From: Brevibacterium epidermidis NBRC 14811
GTDB taxonomy: Bacteria > Actinomycetota > Actinomycetes > Actinomycetales > Brevibacteriaceae
Reading direction: 5' to 3'
Assembly: GCF_001570805.1 (NCBI RefSeq)
Contig: NZ_BCSJ01000001.1
Location: 1-64,000 of the forward strand
Length of the DNA: 64,000 nt
Part shown: in pieces, positions 35,846-44,736 of the stretch
How the letters are laid out: each line of letters begins with the position of its first letter
Position numbering within the stretch: position 1 is the stretch's first letter
Position numbers and translations under genes: made by a program
Notes under the pieces: generated by a model
What the model was told of the DNA's origin: nothing
Databases searched by the model: none
The model's input: the letters and a program-made list of their open reading frames with translations, nothing else

Positions 35846-36685
35846 TCACGCCCACGGTTGGGGTCGGAGTCCGTGGGCTCCGCGATAGTTCGGCGACGTC
35901 GGCTGCTCCCACTCGCCGAGGAGGTCCTCGGGGAGCCGATAGACCGTGACCTGCAGTGGGTGGCAGTTCTCCACCGGATCGGACGAGCCGTCACCGAACA
36001 TCGGTGCGGACAGATCCCCGCCGGGGCAGGTGGACAGGGCCGCGAGCAGGTCTTGTTCGGCGAAGAACTCGAAGTAATCGCCCGGGCGTGCCGGGCAGGT
36101 CTTCATGAAGTATTCGTCGTTGCTGTTCAACCCCGTGCACTGGAAGACGTTGAGCACATCGTGGACGTCGAATTCGGTGAGACCGTACGGCAGGATGGCG
36201 CGGACGAGGTTCGAATGGCAGTGGTAGTCGAAGTCGACGCCGCTCAGTATCTGCGACACATAAGGGTCGCATCGGGTGCCCAAGGTGTCGTGCACGCGGC
36301 CGCCTTCCGGGTCGATGCCGTAGTCGGACAGTGTGTCGCCGACGATGGTGGCCATCGGCCGCAGAAACGGCAGGGTCGACCACAGGCGATCGAAAGTGGA
36401 CACGTGTGCCGCCTGGAGCTGTCGGGTCCGTGCGGCCCAGAACCGTTCTCTGGGATCGTGGCGATTCCACAGATTGAGGTCGCCGACCTGCGGGCCGTCG
36501 ACGGTGGAGATGCGGCAGACGTGGCCGGCAGGGATGTCCCACGCCTGTCCGGAGCGGATGGGGATGGTGAACTCGTCGATGATTTCCCGGGAGTCGGTGT
36601 CCTCACCGATCTGTGAGTAGAAGTCACTGTCGACCTCGAGCGCGGGGCCCTGATAGGCGGCTTCCTGCAGACGGCTCTGAGCCAT
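35846..36685 (-). CDS. DUF1989/urea-carboxylase-associated family protein
   Basis: 279 aa. It has the DUF1989 pattern: IRSGQAWDIPAGHVCRISTVDGPQVGDLNLWN, GGRVHDTLGTRCDPYV, DYHCHSNL and CPARPGDYFEFFAEQDLLAALSTCPGGD. Conserved Cys and His suggest a metal site. Members often lie by urea carboxylase genes, but none is present here; the role is unknown. Start at the ATG nine bases after AGGAGG; an ATG three codons earlier overlaps that site. Upstream gene of a probable pair with the acetyltransferase. Confidence 0.82.
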   Translation of the reverse strand: MAQSRLQEAAYQGPALEVDSDFYSQIGEDTDSREIIDEFTIPIRSGQAWDIPAGHVCRISTVDGPQVGDLNLWNRHDPRERFWAARTRQLQAAHVSTFDRLWSTLPFLRPMATIVGDTLSDYGIDPEGGRVHDTLGTRCDPYVSQILSGVDFDYHCHSNLVRAILPYGLTEFDVHDVLNVFQCTGLNSNDEYFMKTCPARPGDYFEFFAEQDLLAALSTCPGGDLSAPMFGDGSSDPVENCHPLQVTVYRLPEDLLGEWEQPTSPNYRGAHGLRPQPWA

Positions 36686-36854
36686 TGGACGCATCCTCCT
36701 CCGTAGTCATGTTGCCTGCAACGATGCCAGCTTCTGACCGGCTGTCCAAGACGGTGGTCGTCGGGTCTATGCTGAAATCAGAGAGCCGACGCAGGTGAAT
36801 GAGCCGCGTCGTCGCATGCACCGAACCGCGTGCACCGAGCAGTGGGAGGTCGGA

Positions 36855-37130
36855 ATGGCTGAAGAGATCGACGTGGAGATGCAGGACACGGGGGAGTTCC
36901 TGGCCAGCATCCGCTCAACGACGGGAACCGACGAGATCGTTCTGATGTTCGACGATGCCGAAGAGGTCTCCGACGGAGTCTTGGGCAATGACGAAGCCTC
37001 TGTCCGCGCGACCGTGGAATTCCTTCTCAGCCATCAGCCTCCTGGGGACCTGCCGGACCGGATCGACCTCGTCGACATCGCCGCTGCCTACGACGGAGCG
37101 ATCGAGTCCATCCGCAGGCTGAGGGACTAG
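36855..37130 (+). CDS. Small acidic hypothetical protein
   Basis: 91 aa, strongly acidic (DVEMQDTGEF, MFDDAEEVSDGVLGNDE), with a C-terminal helix DIAAAYDGAIESIRRLRD. ATG preceded by GGGAGGTCGG. Divergent from the DUF1989 gene and convergent with TTT operon 2, ending 20 bases from the latter's stop. Not recognised; composition and ribosome-binding site argue it is real. Confidence 0.65.
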   Translation: MAEEIDVEMQDTGEFLASIRSTTGTDEIVLMFDDAEEVSDGVLGNDEASVRATVEFLLSHQPPGDLPDRIDLVDIAAAYDGAIESIRRLRD

Positions 37131-37150
37131 AACCACCTGGGTTGAGCACC

Positions 37151-38662
37151 TCAGGCATCAACGTGGGCCCCAGCGTTCTTCTTCCGGAGCATCCGTTTCC
37201 AAGGCAGCACCGACACAAGCGCCAACATCGCGACGATGAGGAACACCATGGCCAGGGGGTCAGTGACAACTGCCCAGAAGTCTCCGCCGGTCAGCCCCAG
37301 AGCCTGTTGCAGGTTCCGCTCGAGCATCTCTCCCAGGACGAGTCCGATGACCAAAAGAGCCGGTGCCATGCCGACCAGGCGCATCACATAACCGAGCACG
37401 CCGAAGGCCAGTGCGATGTACACATCGGTCACCGAATTGTGGATGCTGTAGCAGGAGATGAGCGCGAGGATGAGAATGACCGGAGCCATGAACGGCATCG
37501 GAATCGACAGGATCTTCGCCAGCAGCGGAGACGCACCGATATTGATGACGACTCCGAGGACCGCGCTGAAGAGCAGCGCCCCGATGATCGTCCATCCCAG
37601 TTCCGGGTTCGCGTCGAAGAAACCGGGACCGGGATTGAGGCCGTACATCATCAGGTAGGCAAGCAGAACCGCGGTCGTTCCCGAACCTGGAATGCCCAAG
37701 GTCAGCAGAGGCACCATCGAACCCGACACCGCAGCATTGTTCGCGGACTCCGGGGCCACCAATCCGCGGACGGCGCCCTTGCCCATGCCTGCGGATGCAG
37801 GGGCGAGTCGCTTTTCAAGCCCGTAGGAGAAGAAGGCAGCGATCGTCGTTCCTGCGCCGGGAAGCACGCCGGCGACGAACCCGATGACCGATCCTCGCAG
37901 GCTGGGAAGTGTTCCCTGCTTGAGGTCGGACTTAGTCGGAAGGAAACGTCCCGACAGTTTCGACATCACCTGGGAGTCTCTGCCCATTGTGGTGCTGGCC
38001 AGAATCTCACCGACGCCGAAGACGCCGATGATAGCGACGATCGAGTCGATTCCCTCCAACAGGGTGAAGCTGCCGAAGGTGAAGCGCGGAAGTCCGGATT
38101 GGAGCTCGATGCCGACAGTCGACACGGCCACTCCGATGGCAACCGCTGTCAGTCCCAGCATCGGGGCCGAACCGACGAGGGTGGCGCTGAGTACGAGTGC
38201 CATGACGACGACGGCGAAATAGGCGCCTGGGCCGAACGCCAGGCCGAGTTCCGACATCGGTCCCGCGATGAAGGCGAGTCCCAGGAATGCGAGCACACTG
38301 CCGACGAATGATGCGATGGCGGAGATCGACAGGGCGGTGGCCGCCTTGCCTTTCAGCGCCATCGGGTGACCGTCGAGTGTGGTCATGATGGCGCCGGGAT
38401 CGCCTGGGATGTTCAGCAGGATCGCCGAGATCCTGCCGCCGTATTCCGCGCCGAGATACAGAGACACCATGAGTGGGAGAGAGATCTCGGCCGGAACTGT
38501 GATCGCCACCGGTAGGAGCAGCGCAATAGCGGTCGACGGACCGATGCCGGGCAGCAGACCGGCGATGGTTCCGAGGACGACGCCGCCCAGAATGACAAAC
38601 AGCAGAGTCGGTGATGCGGCGATACCGCCCAGAGCGGAGAGGAGATCGTTGATTGTGCTCAC
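37151..38662 (-). CDS. TTT transporter large membrane subunit (TctA family), system 2
   Basis: 503 aa with about eleven helices, carrying GLLPGIGPSTAIALLLPVAI, YGGRISAILLNIPGDPGAIMTTLDGHPMA and GVLPGAGTTIAAFFSYGLEKRLA, the TctA hallmarks. GTG start overlaps the tctB stop by four bases. Last gene of a tctC-tctB-tctA operon. Diverged clearly from system 1 in the signature loops (IPGDPG versus TPGQAS), so its substrate is probably different. Confidence 0.92.
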   Translation of the reverse strand: MSTINDLLSALGGIAASPTLLFVILGGVVLGTIAGLLPGIGPSTAIALLLPVAITVPAEISLPLMVSLYLGAEYGGRISAILLNIPGDPGAIMTTLDGHPMALKGKAATALSISAIASFVGSVLAFLGLAFIAGPMSELGLAFGPGAYFAVVVMALVLSATLVGSAPMLGLTAVAIGVAVSTVGIELQSGLPRFTFGSFTLLEGIDSIVAIIGVFGVGEILASTTMGRDSQVMSKLSGRFLPTKSDLKQGTLPSLRGSVIGFVAGVLPGAGTTIAAFFSYGLEKRLAPASAGMGKGAVRGLVAPESANNAAVSGSMVPLLTLGIPGSGTTAVLLAYLMMYGLNPGPGFFDANPELGWTIIGALLFSAVLGVVINIGASPLLAKILSIPMPFMAPVILILALISCYSIHNSVTDVYIALAFGVLGYVMRLVGMAPALLVIGLVLGEMLERNLQQALGLTGGDFWAVVTDPLAMVFLIVAMLALVSVLPWKRMLRKKNAGAHVDA

Positions 38663-39213
38663 AGCTGCAGACCTCCGAATACCCAGTACTCCAACCAGCC
38701 GACAGGCAGCAGCACGTTGAGCCAGACATCGAACACGAGGAACAGAACCATCGCGATCACAAGGTTGATGACGAAGAGTCCAACGGCTTGTGGCGCACTG
38801 AGACGAACTCCGAACACCGTCATCGAGACCAGCATCGAGAAGATGACTGAAGCTTCGACGAATCCGATGAGGAAGATCGAGGCCGCATACAGACCGAAGA
38901 GGACGATGCACCATGCGACACGCAGAATCTCCTGTCCTCCGACCGGCCTGACGTCGACGCTTCCGCGCAGAATCGCGATGATCCCGAGGGTGGTTGTGCA
39001 GAACAGAACTACTCCAACGACCAGAGGGAACGTTTTCGGACCGATTCCGTCTTCCCCCGCGGCATTGGGCAGGAGGAAGGCATTGATGAGGTAGAAGATC
39101 GCGAGGAAGCCAAGCACAATGCTCGATACCATCGCCGAGGTGGTCCGACTTCCAGGTTCTTGGTGTCGTTCGTCGACCGGTCGAGTCGCGGTCGGATCTG
39201 GATTCGCGCTCAT
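38659..39213 (-). CDS. TTT transporter small membrane subunit (TctB family), system 2
   Basis: 184 aa; ATG overlaps the tctC stop (ATGA). A hydrophilic N-terminus of about 28 residues precedes four helices (VSSIVLGFLAIFYLINAFLL, FPLVVGVVLFCTTTLGIIAIL and two in the last 90 residues). Lacks the long charged loop seen in TctB of system 1. Middle gene of the operon. Confidence 0.85.
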   Translation of the reverse strand: MSANPDPTATRPVDERHQEPGSRTTSAMVSSIVLGFLAIFYLINAFLLPNAAGEDGIGPKTFPLVVGVVLFCTTTLGIIAILRGSVDVRPVGGQEILRVAWCIVLFGLYAASIFLIGFVEASVIFSMLVSMTVFGVRLSAPQAVGLFVINLVIAMVLFLVFDVWLNVLLPVGWLEYWVFGGLQL

Positions 39214-40226
39214 TTCACCAGCCCCACTTTCTGCAGCACTTCGGTCGATTCTTCCTGCTCGGGTCGAATCACCGTGTCGAGCCATTCCTCCCCGGCGACG
39301 TACTCGGGGTTGATCCCCAAGGCCTCTGACTGCTTGGCGAATTCGTCGGTCTCCACGGCCCTCTTCAGTGACTCTCGCCACCAGTCGACTGCGTCTTGAG
39401 GCATGTCCTTCGGGCCGAAGACTCCTCTCCAGTGGTTGATCGTGATGTCCATTCCGAGGTCGTGCCACGTCGGAACTCCTGGTGCTGAATCGACCGGTTC
39501 CGGAGCAGAGACTGCGATGATTTCGACATCTCCACTGTCGACGAGTTCCATCGCTTCCGACATCCCCGTCGATGCCACATCGATACGTCCGCCCAACAGT
39601 TCGTTGTTGAGGTCGCCACCGTCCGAGAACGCGACGAGATTGAGCTTGGACAGGTCGTCGACTCCGTATTCGCTGGCGGGGCGAAGGACGTTGAGCTGAT
39701 CGTCGCTGGGTACGGTCCCGATTCCGAAGTTGACCGAGCCTACGTCCTCCTTGATCGCATCGAGGACCTTCTGTGCGGAGTCGTACTTCGATCCGGATTT
39801 CACGATCCACACTTCATAGTCGGTCGTCAGCTGAGCCAGTGGCGTGAAGTCGTTCAGAGACATGTCTGTCGTTCCCGTGATGTTCGAGAGGAAGATCCGG
39901 TTGGACTCGAACACGACCGACGTTCCGTCATTCTCCCGTTGGAGGACGGCGGCACGAGCCGGATTGCCTCCGCCGCCTCCCATGTTCTCGATCGACATGA
40001 AGGTGTCGATTCCTGCGGCTTCGAAGCCGTCGTTCGTGATGCGTGTCGTCAGATCGAGGCCGCCGCCTGGGGAACCTGCAGCGATCGCGGTGACCCGGGG
40101 CGGAGGGAAGCCATCATTTCTGTGGACGTCCGGCATACAGGCTGTCGTGGACGCGACGAGCGATAGTCCCGCAGACACTGCGACGACGCGCAGAAGAGTT
40201 CGTCTTGTTGGGGATCTTCTCGCCAT
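39210..40226 (-). CDS. TTT transporter substrate-binding lipoprotein (TctC family), system 2
   Basis: 338 aa. N-terminus ARRSPTRRTLLRVVAVSAG...STTAC ends in a lipobox-like Cys; the twin Arg could also route it through Tat. Core features: AIAAGSPGGGLDLTTRITNDG, SVNFGIGTVPSDDQLNVLRPASE and ITINHWRGVFGPKDMP. Unlike TctC 1 it appears lipid-anchored. Start uncertain (no clear ribosome-binding site; ATG 40247 is an alternative). First gene of the operon; no regulator is adjacent. Confidence 0.85.
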   Translation of the reverse strand: MARRSPTRRTLLRVVAVSAGLSLVASTTACMPDVHRNDGFPPPRVTAIAAGSPGGGLDLTTRITNDGFEAAGIDTFMSIENMGGGGGNPARAAVLQRENDGTSVVFESNRIFLSNITGTTDMSLNDFTPLAQLTTDYEVWIVKSGSKYDSAQKVLDAIKEDVGSVNFGIGTVPSDDQLNVLRPASEYGVDDLSKLNLVAFSDGGDLNNELLGGRIDVASTGMSEAMELVDSGDVEIIAVSAPEPVDSAPGVPTWHDLGMDITINHWRGVFGPKDMPQDAVDWWRESLKRAVETDEFAKQSEALGINPEYVAGEEWLDTVIRPEQEESTEVLQKVGLVK

Positions 40227-40320
40227 TGGGAATCCGAAGTGGAGCATGACCGGCACGTTACCCGTCGGAGCCCTCAAACCTCAACGAATCTTGCGAGAAT
40301 GAGACAAGCAGCCTGAGTGC

Positions 40321-40396
40321 TCTGCCCGGTGTTCCCACCCAGCGGGCAGATGCCGAAGGGCGGAACCGACACAATGTCGATTCCGCCCTTCGGCAT
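40321..40396 (-). terminator. Terminator downstream of purA
   Basis: Main hairpin 40350-40396: ATGCCGAAGGGCGGAA and its exact complement, with an extra GACA/TGTC inner pair. Beyond it is a second 8-bp stem TCTGCCCG/CGGGCAGA (40321-40350). Confidence 0.8.
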
Positions 40397-40429
40397 GTGA
40401 CGAGGTCCGGAGGCTCCCTGGGAGCCTGC

Positions 40430-41716
40430 TCAGTCCAGCAGGTCGTGGCGCACGATCGACTGTTCGCGATCAGGGCCGACGCCGATGACCGACATCCGGC
40501 AGCCCGAGAGCTCCTCGAGTGCGAGCACGTACTTCTGCGCATTCTCGGGAAGGTCGTCGAAGGTGCGGGCCTTCGTGATGTCCTCGCTCCAGCCGTCGAA
40601 GTACTCGAAGATCGGCTTCGCGTGGTGGAACTCGGTCTGGGACACCGGCATCTCGTCCTGGCGCACTCCGTCGACGTCGTAGGCGACGCAGACGGGGATC
40701 CGGTCGATGCCGGTGAGCACATCGAGCTTCGTGAGCACATAGTCGGTGAAGCCGTTGGTGCGTGCGGCGTAGCGGGCGATGACCGCGTCGTACCAGCCGC
40801 AGCGGCGCGGACGTCCGGTGTTGACTCCGAATTCTCCGCCGGCCTTCTGCAGGTATTCGCCCATCTCGTCGAAGAGTTCGGTGGGGAACGGGCCGGCTCC
40901 CACGCGTGTGGTGTAGGCCTTGACGATGCCGACGACGCGGTTGATCCGGGTCGGGCCGATGCCCGTGCCCACACAGGATCCGCCGGCGGTCGGGTTCGAC
41001 GAGGTGACGAACGGGTAGGTGCCGTGGTCGACGTCGAGCATGGTCGCCTGGCCACCCTCCATGACGACGACCTCACCGCGGTCGAGCGCCTCGTTGAGCA
41101 TGAGCTCGGTCTCGGCGACGTAGGGGCGCAGCCGTTCGATGAAGGGTTCGAAGTATTCGACGATCTCTTCGACCGACACCGCCCGCCGGTTGTAGACCTT
41201 GACGAGCAGTTCGTTCTTCTGCCGCAGGGACCCTTCGATCTTCTGCCGCAGGATGGATTCGTCGAAGACGTCCTGGACGCGGATGCCCAGGCGCCCGATC
41301 TTGTCCATGTACGCCGGGCCGATGCCGCGGCCGGTGGTGCCGATGGCGCGCTTGCCGAGGAACCGCTCCGTCACCTTGTCCAGCGTCTGGTGGTACGGCG
41401 CCACGAGGTGGGCGTTCGCCGAGATCCGCAGCTTCGAGGTGTCGGCGCCGCGGGACTCGAGCGCATCGATCTCCTCGAAGAGCGCCTCGAGGTTGACGAC
41501 GACGCCGTTGCCGATGACCGGGGTGACGTTGGGTGAGAGGATACCGGCGGGCAGAAGCTTGAGTTCGTACTTCTCTCCTCCGACGACAACCGTGTGGCCG
41601 GCGTTGTTCCCACCATTGGGCTTGACCACGTAGTCGACGCTGGTGCCGAGGATGTCGGTGGTCTTACCTTTACCTTCGTCGCCCCACTGAGCGCCGACGA
41701 CAACGATTGCTGGCAT
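40430..41716 (-). CDS. purA: Adenylosuccinate synthetase
   Basis: 428 aa, full length. Catalyses GTP-dependent condensation of IMP and aspartate, the first step to AMP. Recognised by [19 protein letters not shown] at the N-terminus, [13 protein letters not shown], the [14 protein letters not shown] loop and the C-terminal [13 protein letters not shown] preceded by GAGGTGA. Monocistronic with a strong terminator. With purL it makes two purine-pathway genes in the window, about 36 kb apart. Confidence 0.97.
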   Translation of the reverse strand: MPAIVVVGAQWGDEGKGKTTDILGTSVDYVVKPNGGNNAGHTVVVGGEKYELKLLPAGILSPNVTPVIGNGVVVNLEALFEEIDALESRGADTSKLRISANAHLVAPYHQTLDKVTERFLGKRAIGTTGRGIGPAYMDKIGRLGIRVQDVFDESILRQKIEGSLRQKNELLVKVYNRRAVSVEEIVEYFEPFIERLRPYVAETELMLNEALDRGEVVVMEGGQATMLDVDHGTYPFVTSSNPTAGGSCVGTGIGPTRINRVVGIVKAYTTRVGAGPFPTELFDEMGEYLQKAGGEFGVNTGRPRRCGWYDAVIARYAARTNGFTDYVLTKLDVLTGIDRIPVCVAYDVDGVRQDEMPVSQTEFHHAKPIFEYFDGWSEDITKARTFDDLPENAQKYVLALEELSGCRMSVIGVGPDREQSIVRHDLLD

Positions 41717-41877
41717 GAGAGTGCTTCACCTCGAAGTGAAAAGGGGATGTCATTACTCGCTAAGTCTACTGGGTCACACTGACGCAGCCGCCATCGGGCG
41801 CATCATATCGCCGAGGTGGTGCCCCGTCGGGCACCGCCCCGAACCACCGAGGCAGCCTTCCCCCTAACGCGCAGAGC

Positions 41878-42408
41878 TCAGCCGCGTCTCTCCCGCTCGG
41901 CGAGGATCTGCTCGCGGAGGATATCCGCGTGCCCGCAGTGTTGGGCGAGCTCCCGCAGGACATGGAGGAGCACCCATCGCAGCGGCATCGGCCCAGCCCG
42001 ATGACCGGTGAGCACGGTGTCGAGGCCCATCCCCTCGATCGCGGAATGCGACCGCTCCACGGCAGCCCGGAAGTCGGCCGAGACGCTGGCGATCGTGTCC
42101 GAGGAGTCGAGAAGGAAGGAGTCCTTCGAATCCTGCGGCAGCCCGTAGTCGGTCCTGCTTCGGCCGGTGACTGCCTCACCGAACCAGACGGTTTCGACGA
42201 ACACCGCATGCTTGAGCAGAGACAGCAGGCGGGTTCGGCTCGGCACGAGGGACCGCCTCGCCTCCTCCTCGCTCAGGTCGTCGAGGCTGCCGAGCAGATG
42301 CTGTCGGTGTTCGTCGATGAATGCCGTGAACTGCACGCCGAGGTCGGACTCGCGCACATCAGATGGTCTGGGGGTCGGACTGCCGCCGTCGGCACCTGCG
42401 CCTATCAT
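41878..42408 (-). CDS. DinB/DUF664-family protein
   Basis: 176 aa four-helix-bundle protein. DFAxF-type opening VQFTAFIDEHRQHLLGSLDDLSEEEARRSLVPS, then LLKHAVFVETVWFGEAV with the first metal His, and LLHVLRELAQHCGHADILREQI with the paired His residues near the end. Actinobacterial members include mycothiol-dependent metalloenzymes, so a thiol-transfer role is possible. Start at the ATG preceded by GGGGAC. Monocistronic; a CGCCGAGGCGG element lies just upstream. Confidence 0.85.
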   Translation of the reverse strand: MIGAGADGGSPTPRPSDVRESDLGVQFTAFIDEHRQHLLGSLDDLSEEEARRSLVPSRTRLLSLLKHAVFVETVWFGEAVTGRSRTDYGLPQDSKDSFLLDSSDTIASVSADFRAAVERSHSAIEGMGLDTVLTGHRAGPMPLRWVLLHVLRELAQHCGHADILREQILAERERRG

Positions 42409-42423
42409 GTCCCCACTGTAGAG

Positions 42424-42434
42424 CCGCCTCGGCG
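42424..42434 (-). repeat. CGCCGAGGCGG element, intergenic
   Basis: Exact copy in reverse orientation, upstream of the DinB gene. Shares 19 bases (AGAGCCGCCTCGGCGAGGG) with the copy at 43912. Confidence 0.7.
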
Positions 42435-42612
42435 AGGGAGGACAGACCCGATCGCCGACTCGCCCGCAATCGCGGGCGATCAGCATCCTTGTTCGGCAGG
42501 TCCCGCGGACCTATGCTGAAGTGACCCACGTAACCCGTTGTTCGGGCAGGAGCCTTGGCATTGTCGCCGGAGCCGTCGACTTCAGGGCATCACCGCTCAG
42601 AGGAGGTCGCTC

Positions 42613-43893
42613 ATGTCCACCACATCAATGCATCCGGTCACGAGTGCTTCGCAGAATCAGCCCGCGGACCAGTCACAGTCCCCCGCTCTGCCCTACGCAC
42701 GCCGCCGCGACCAACTCGTCGGATCGGTCATCGACGCCTCCACCACTGTGCTGGCCCAATACGACCACGACATCGTCAAGTTCGGTATGGGGGCACCGGC
42801 CCCGGACATGCTGCCGGCCGCGGACTTCGCCCGCATCGCCGCGCAAGTCTTCTCCCCGGAGAACTTCACGTACGGGGAGACGAAGGGCGAGCCGGTCCTC
42901 ATCGACGCTCTCCACGAGTACCTCACTTCGACCGATCAGATCCCGCCCGAACAGCAGGGCAACCGGGACCGTCTCCTCATCACCTCCGGTGGCATGCAGG
43001 GACTTGACCTCGGGTTCAAGCTCTTCGTCACCCCGGGTGACCTCGTCGCCTGTGAGTCGCCGACCTACACGAACGGTTCGGCCACGGCCATGAGCTATGA
43101 GGCGGAGATCCTCGAGATCCCCGTCGACGAAGAAGGTATGCAGATCGATGTCCTCGAGGAGCACACGAAGCGCACCGGGCGCGCACCGAAGGTCGTCTAC
43201 ACCGTCCCGACCTTCCAGAACCCGGCCGGAGTGACGATGTCGCTGCCGCGTCGCGAACGCCTGCTCGAGTTCGCCCACCGTCACCGGTCGGTCATCATCG
43301 AGGACAACCCGTACGGAATGCTCCGCTTCGAAGGTCAGTCCCTGCCGGCGCTGAGCGACCTCAGCCCGAACGATCCCCTCATCTTCGGGGTGCGCACGTT
43401 CTCGAAATTCGTCGCCCCAGGTCTGCGGGTCGGGTGGATCGACGTCGACCCGGAAGTCCGCGAGCTCGCCGTCAATGCAAAACAGACGATGGACTCCTGC
43501 GCCCCCGTTCCCAACCAGCACCTCATCGCCCGCTGGCTGGCCGAAGGCGGTGCCGAATCACACGTCGAGGTCCTGCGCAAGGCGTACCGCGCGCGGAAGA
43601 TCGCCATGTCAGAAGGCCTTGAGAGGCTCTTCCCCGGCGAGATCCGAGCTACCGATCCCGACGGCGGATTCTTCCTGTGGGTGACCTTCGAGGACGAATC
43701 CATCAACACCGAAGATCTCATGACCACCGCGCTCGAGGAGGGCGTGGCCTACATCCCCGGCCCCGCGTTCTCGCCGGCCGGGAACTTCTCGAATGCGCTG
43801 CGGCTGTGCTTCGCCTCGGCGGCTCCCGATCGCATCGACGACGGTCTCGAACGTCTCCGCCGGGCCGTCGATCGGTACCGCGCGGAACGCTGA
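42613..43893 (+). CDS. PLP-dependent aminotransferase, class I/II (2-aminoadipate/aromatic type)
   Basis: 426 aa fold-type I enzyme without the HTH of MocR regulators. PLP Lys is in VRTFSKFVAPGLRVGWI (about residue 267); supporting motifs are YGETKGEPVLIDAL, ITSGGMQGLDL, YTVPTFQNPAGVTMS and EDNPYGMLRFEG. Closest in pattern to LysN/aromatic aminotransferases; the amino donor is unknown. Start at the ATG preceded by AGAGGAGG. Stands alone. Confidence 0.9.
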   Translation: MSTTSMHPVTSASQNQPADQSQSPALPYARRRDQLVGSVIDASTTVLAQYDHDIVKFGMGAPAPDMLPAADFARIAAQVFSPENFTYGETKGEPVLIDALHEYLTSTDQIPPEQQGNRDRLLITSGGMQGLDLGFKLFVTPGDLVACESPTYTNGSATAMSYEAEILEIPVDEEGMQIDVLEEHTKRTGRAPKVVYTVPTFQNPAGVTMSLPRRERLLEFAHRHRSVIIEDNPYGMLRFEGQSLPALSDLSPNDPLIFGVRTFSKFVAPGLRVGWIDVDPEVRELAVNAKQTMDSCAPVPNQHLIARWLAEGGAESHVEVLRKAYRARKIAMSEGLERLFPGEIRATDPDGGFFLWVTFEDESINTEDLMTTALEEGVAYIPGPAFSPAGNFSNALRLCFASAAPDRIDDGLERLRRAVDRYRAER

Positions 43894-43911
43894 GCACCAC
43901 GACGACACCCT

Positions 43912-43922
43912 CGCCGAGGCGG
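43912..43922 (+). repeat. CGCCGAGGCGG element, intergenic
   Basis: Exact copy in the 93-bp gap between the aminotransferase and TetR stop codons. Confidence 0.7.
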
Positions 43923-43986
43923 CTCTGACCTCACCCGACCACGACGTCGGGCACTCCCGCAGTGGGAGCCGTCTCGGTGCTCGATG

Positions 43987-44673
43987 TCAGAGCTCGCCGA
44001 GGCGGCCGATCCATTGGATGAGGAGCTGAGTCTCCGTCGCGCCGAGAATGTCCGGGTTCGCCGCAGCGCGTTCGATGACGGCATGGCCCAGCCGACCGTC
44101 TCCCGGTTCGCCCTGTCCAGTTCCGGTGATGGCGGCGAGTACGCCTTCGCGCACGCCGGCTGAGAGTTCGGGATCATTCCTGCCCTGAATGATCAGCCGC
44201 AGGGTGACGCCGATATTCGTGGCGAGCACATGAGCGGCGGCCTGTTCGTGGCCGACGACGAGTCGCCCCTCCTGCTCGGCTTTGAGCGTCAGACCGCGCA
44301 GAATCTCGCTCGGCTTCGACTGCGCCTCGGGTGAATAGCCGGGCCTGACCTTGCCGTACATGAGGGTGTAGAAACCCGGATTCTCCAGACCGAAGGCGAC
44401 GTGGGCGTCCCACCCCAGACGCAGATCCTGGATCGGGTCGCCACTGGATTCGGTGGAGGACTTCGCTGACAGATACATGTCGAAGCCACGCTCGACGACG
44501 GCCTCGATCAGGCCCTGCTTATTGCCGAAGAAGTGATACAGAGTGGGCATCTTGACCCCCGCCGCGTCGCAGACCGCGCGCAGAGAGAAGTCCTCTCCGG
44601 GCGCGGCGGCAATGAGGTCGGCGGCCGCCTCGAGCAGGCGGGTCCGTGTATCCGTTTCCTCAACTTCTGTCAT
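43987..44673 (-). CDS. TetR-family regulator
   Basis: 228 aa. HTH with FSLRAVCDAAGVKMPTLYHFFGNKQGLIEAV (about 29-60) and a TetR C-terminal ligand domain (DAHVAFGLENPGFYTLMYGKV). Divergent from the SDR gene, 63 bp apart, so likely represses it and itself. The promoter has TATAAT (44687-44682) eight bases from the ATG with no ribosome-binding site, so it is probably leaderless. The last residues IGRLGEL are written by a CGCCGAGGCGG element in a different frame from other copies. Confidence 0.9.
   Translation of the reverse strand: MTEVEETDTRTRLLEAAADLIAAAPGEDFSLRAVCDAAGVKMPTLYHFFGNKQGLIEAVVERGFDMYLSAKSSTESSGDPIQDLRLGWDAHVAFGLENPGFYTLMYGKVRPGYSPEAQSKPSEILRGLTLKAEQEGRLVVGHEQAAAHVLATNIGVTLRLIIQGRNDPELSAGVREGVLAAITGTGQGEPGDGRLGHAVIERAAANPDILGATETQLLIQWIGRLGEL
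43995..44005 (+). repeat. CGCCGAGGCGG element at the TetR-gene 3' end
   Basis: Exact copy of the 11-mer, six bases before the end of the stop codon, read GRLGE. Confidence 0.7.
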
Positions 44674-44681
44674 ATCGCTAT

Positions 44682-44707
44682 ATTATAGTGTACCGTCGAT
44701 ATAGTGT
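44682..44707. promoter_or_regulatory. Shared AT-rich promoter/operator between TetR and SDR genes
   Basis: Two direct copies of TATAGTGT (44684-44691, 44700-44707) 16 bases apart. The second contains a good -10 box for the SDR gene, and the first overlaps the consensus TATAAT of the divergent TetR gene, so one regulator could block both promoters. Confidence 0.55.
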
Positions 44708-44736
44708 GATGTAACAACGATACGGAGATTGAAACC

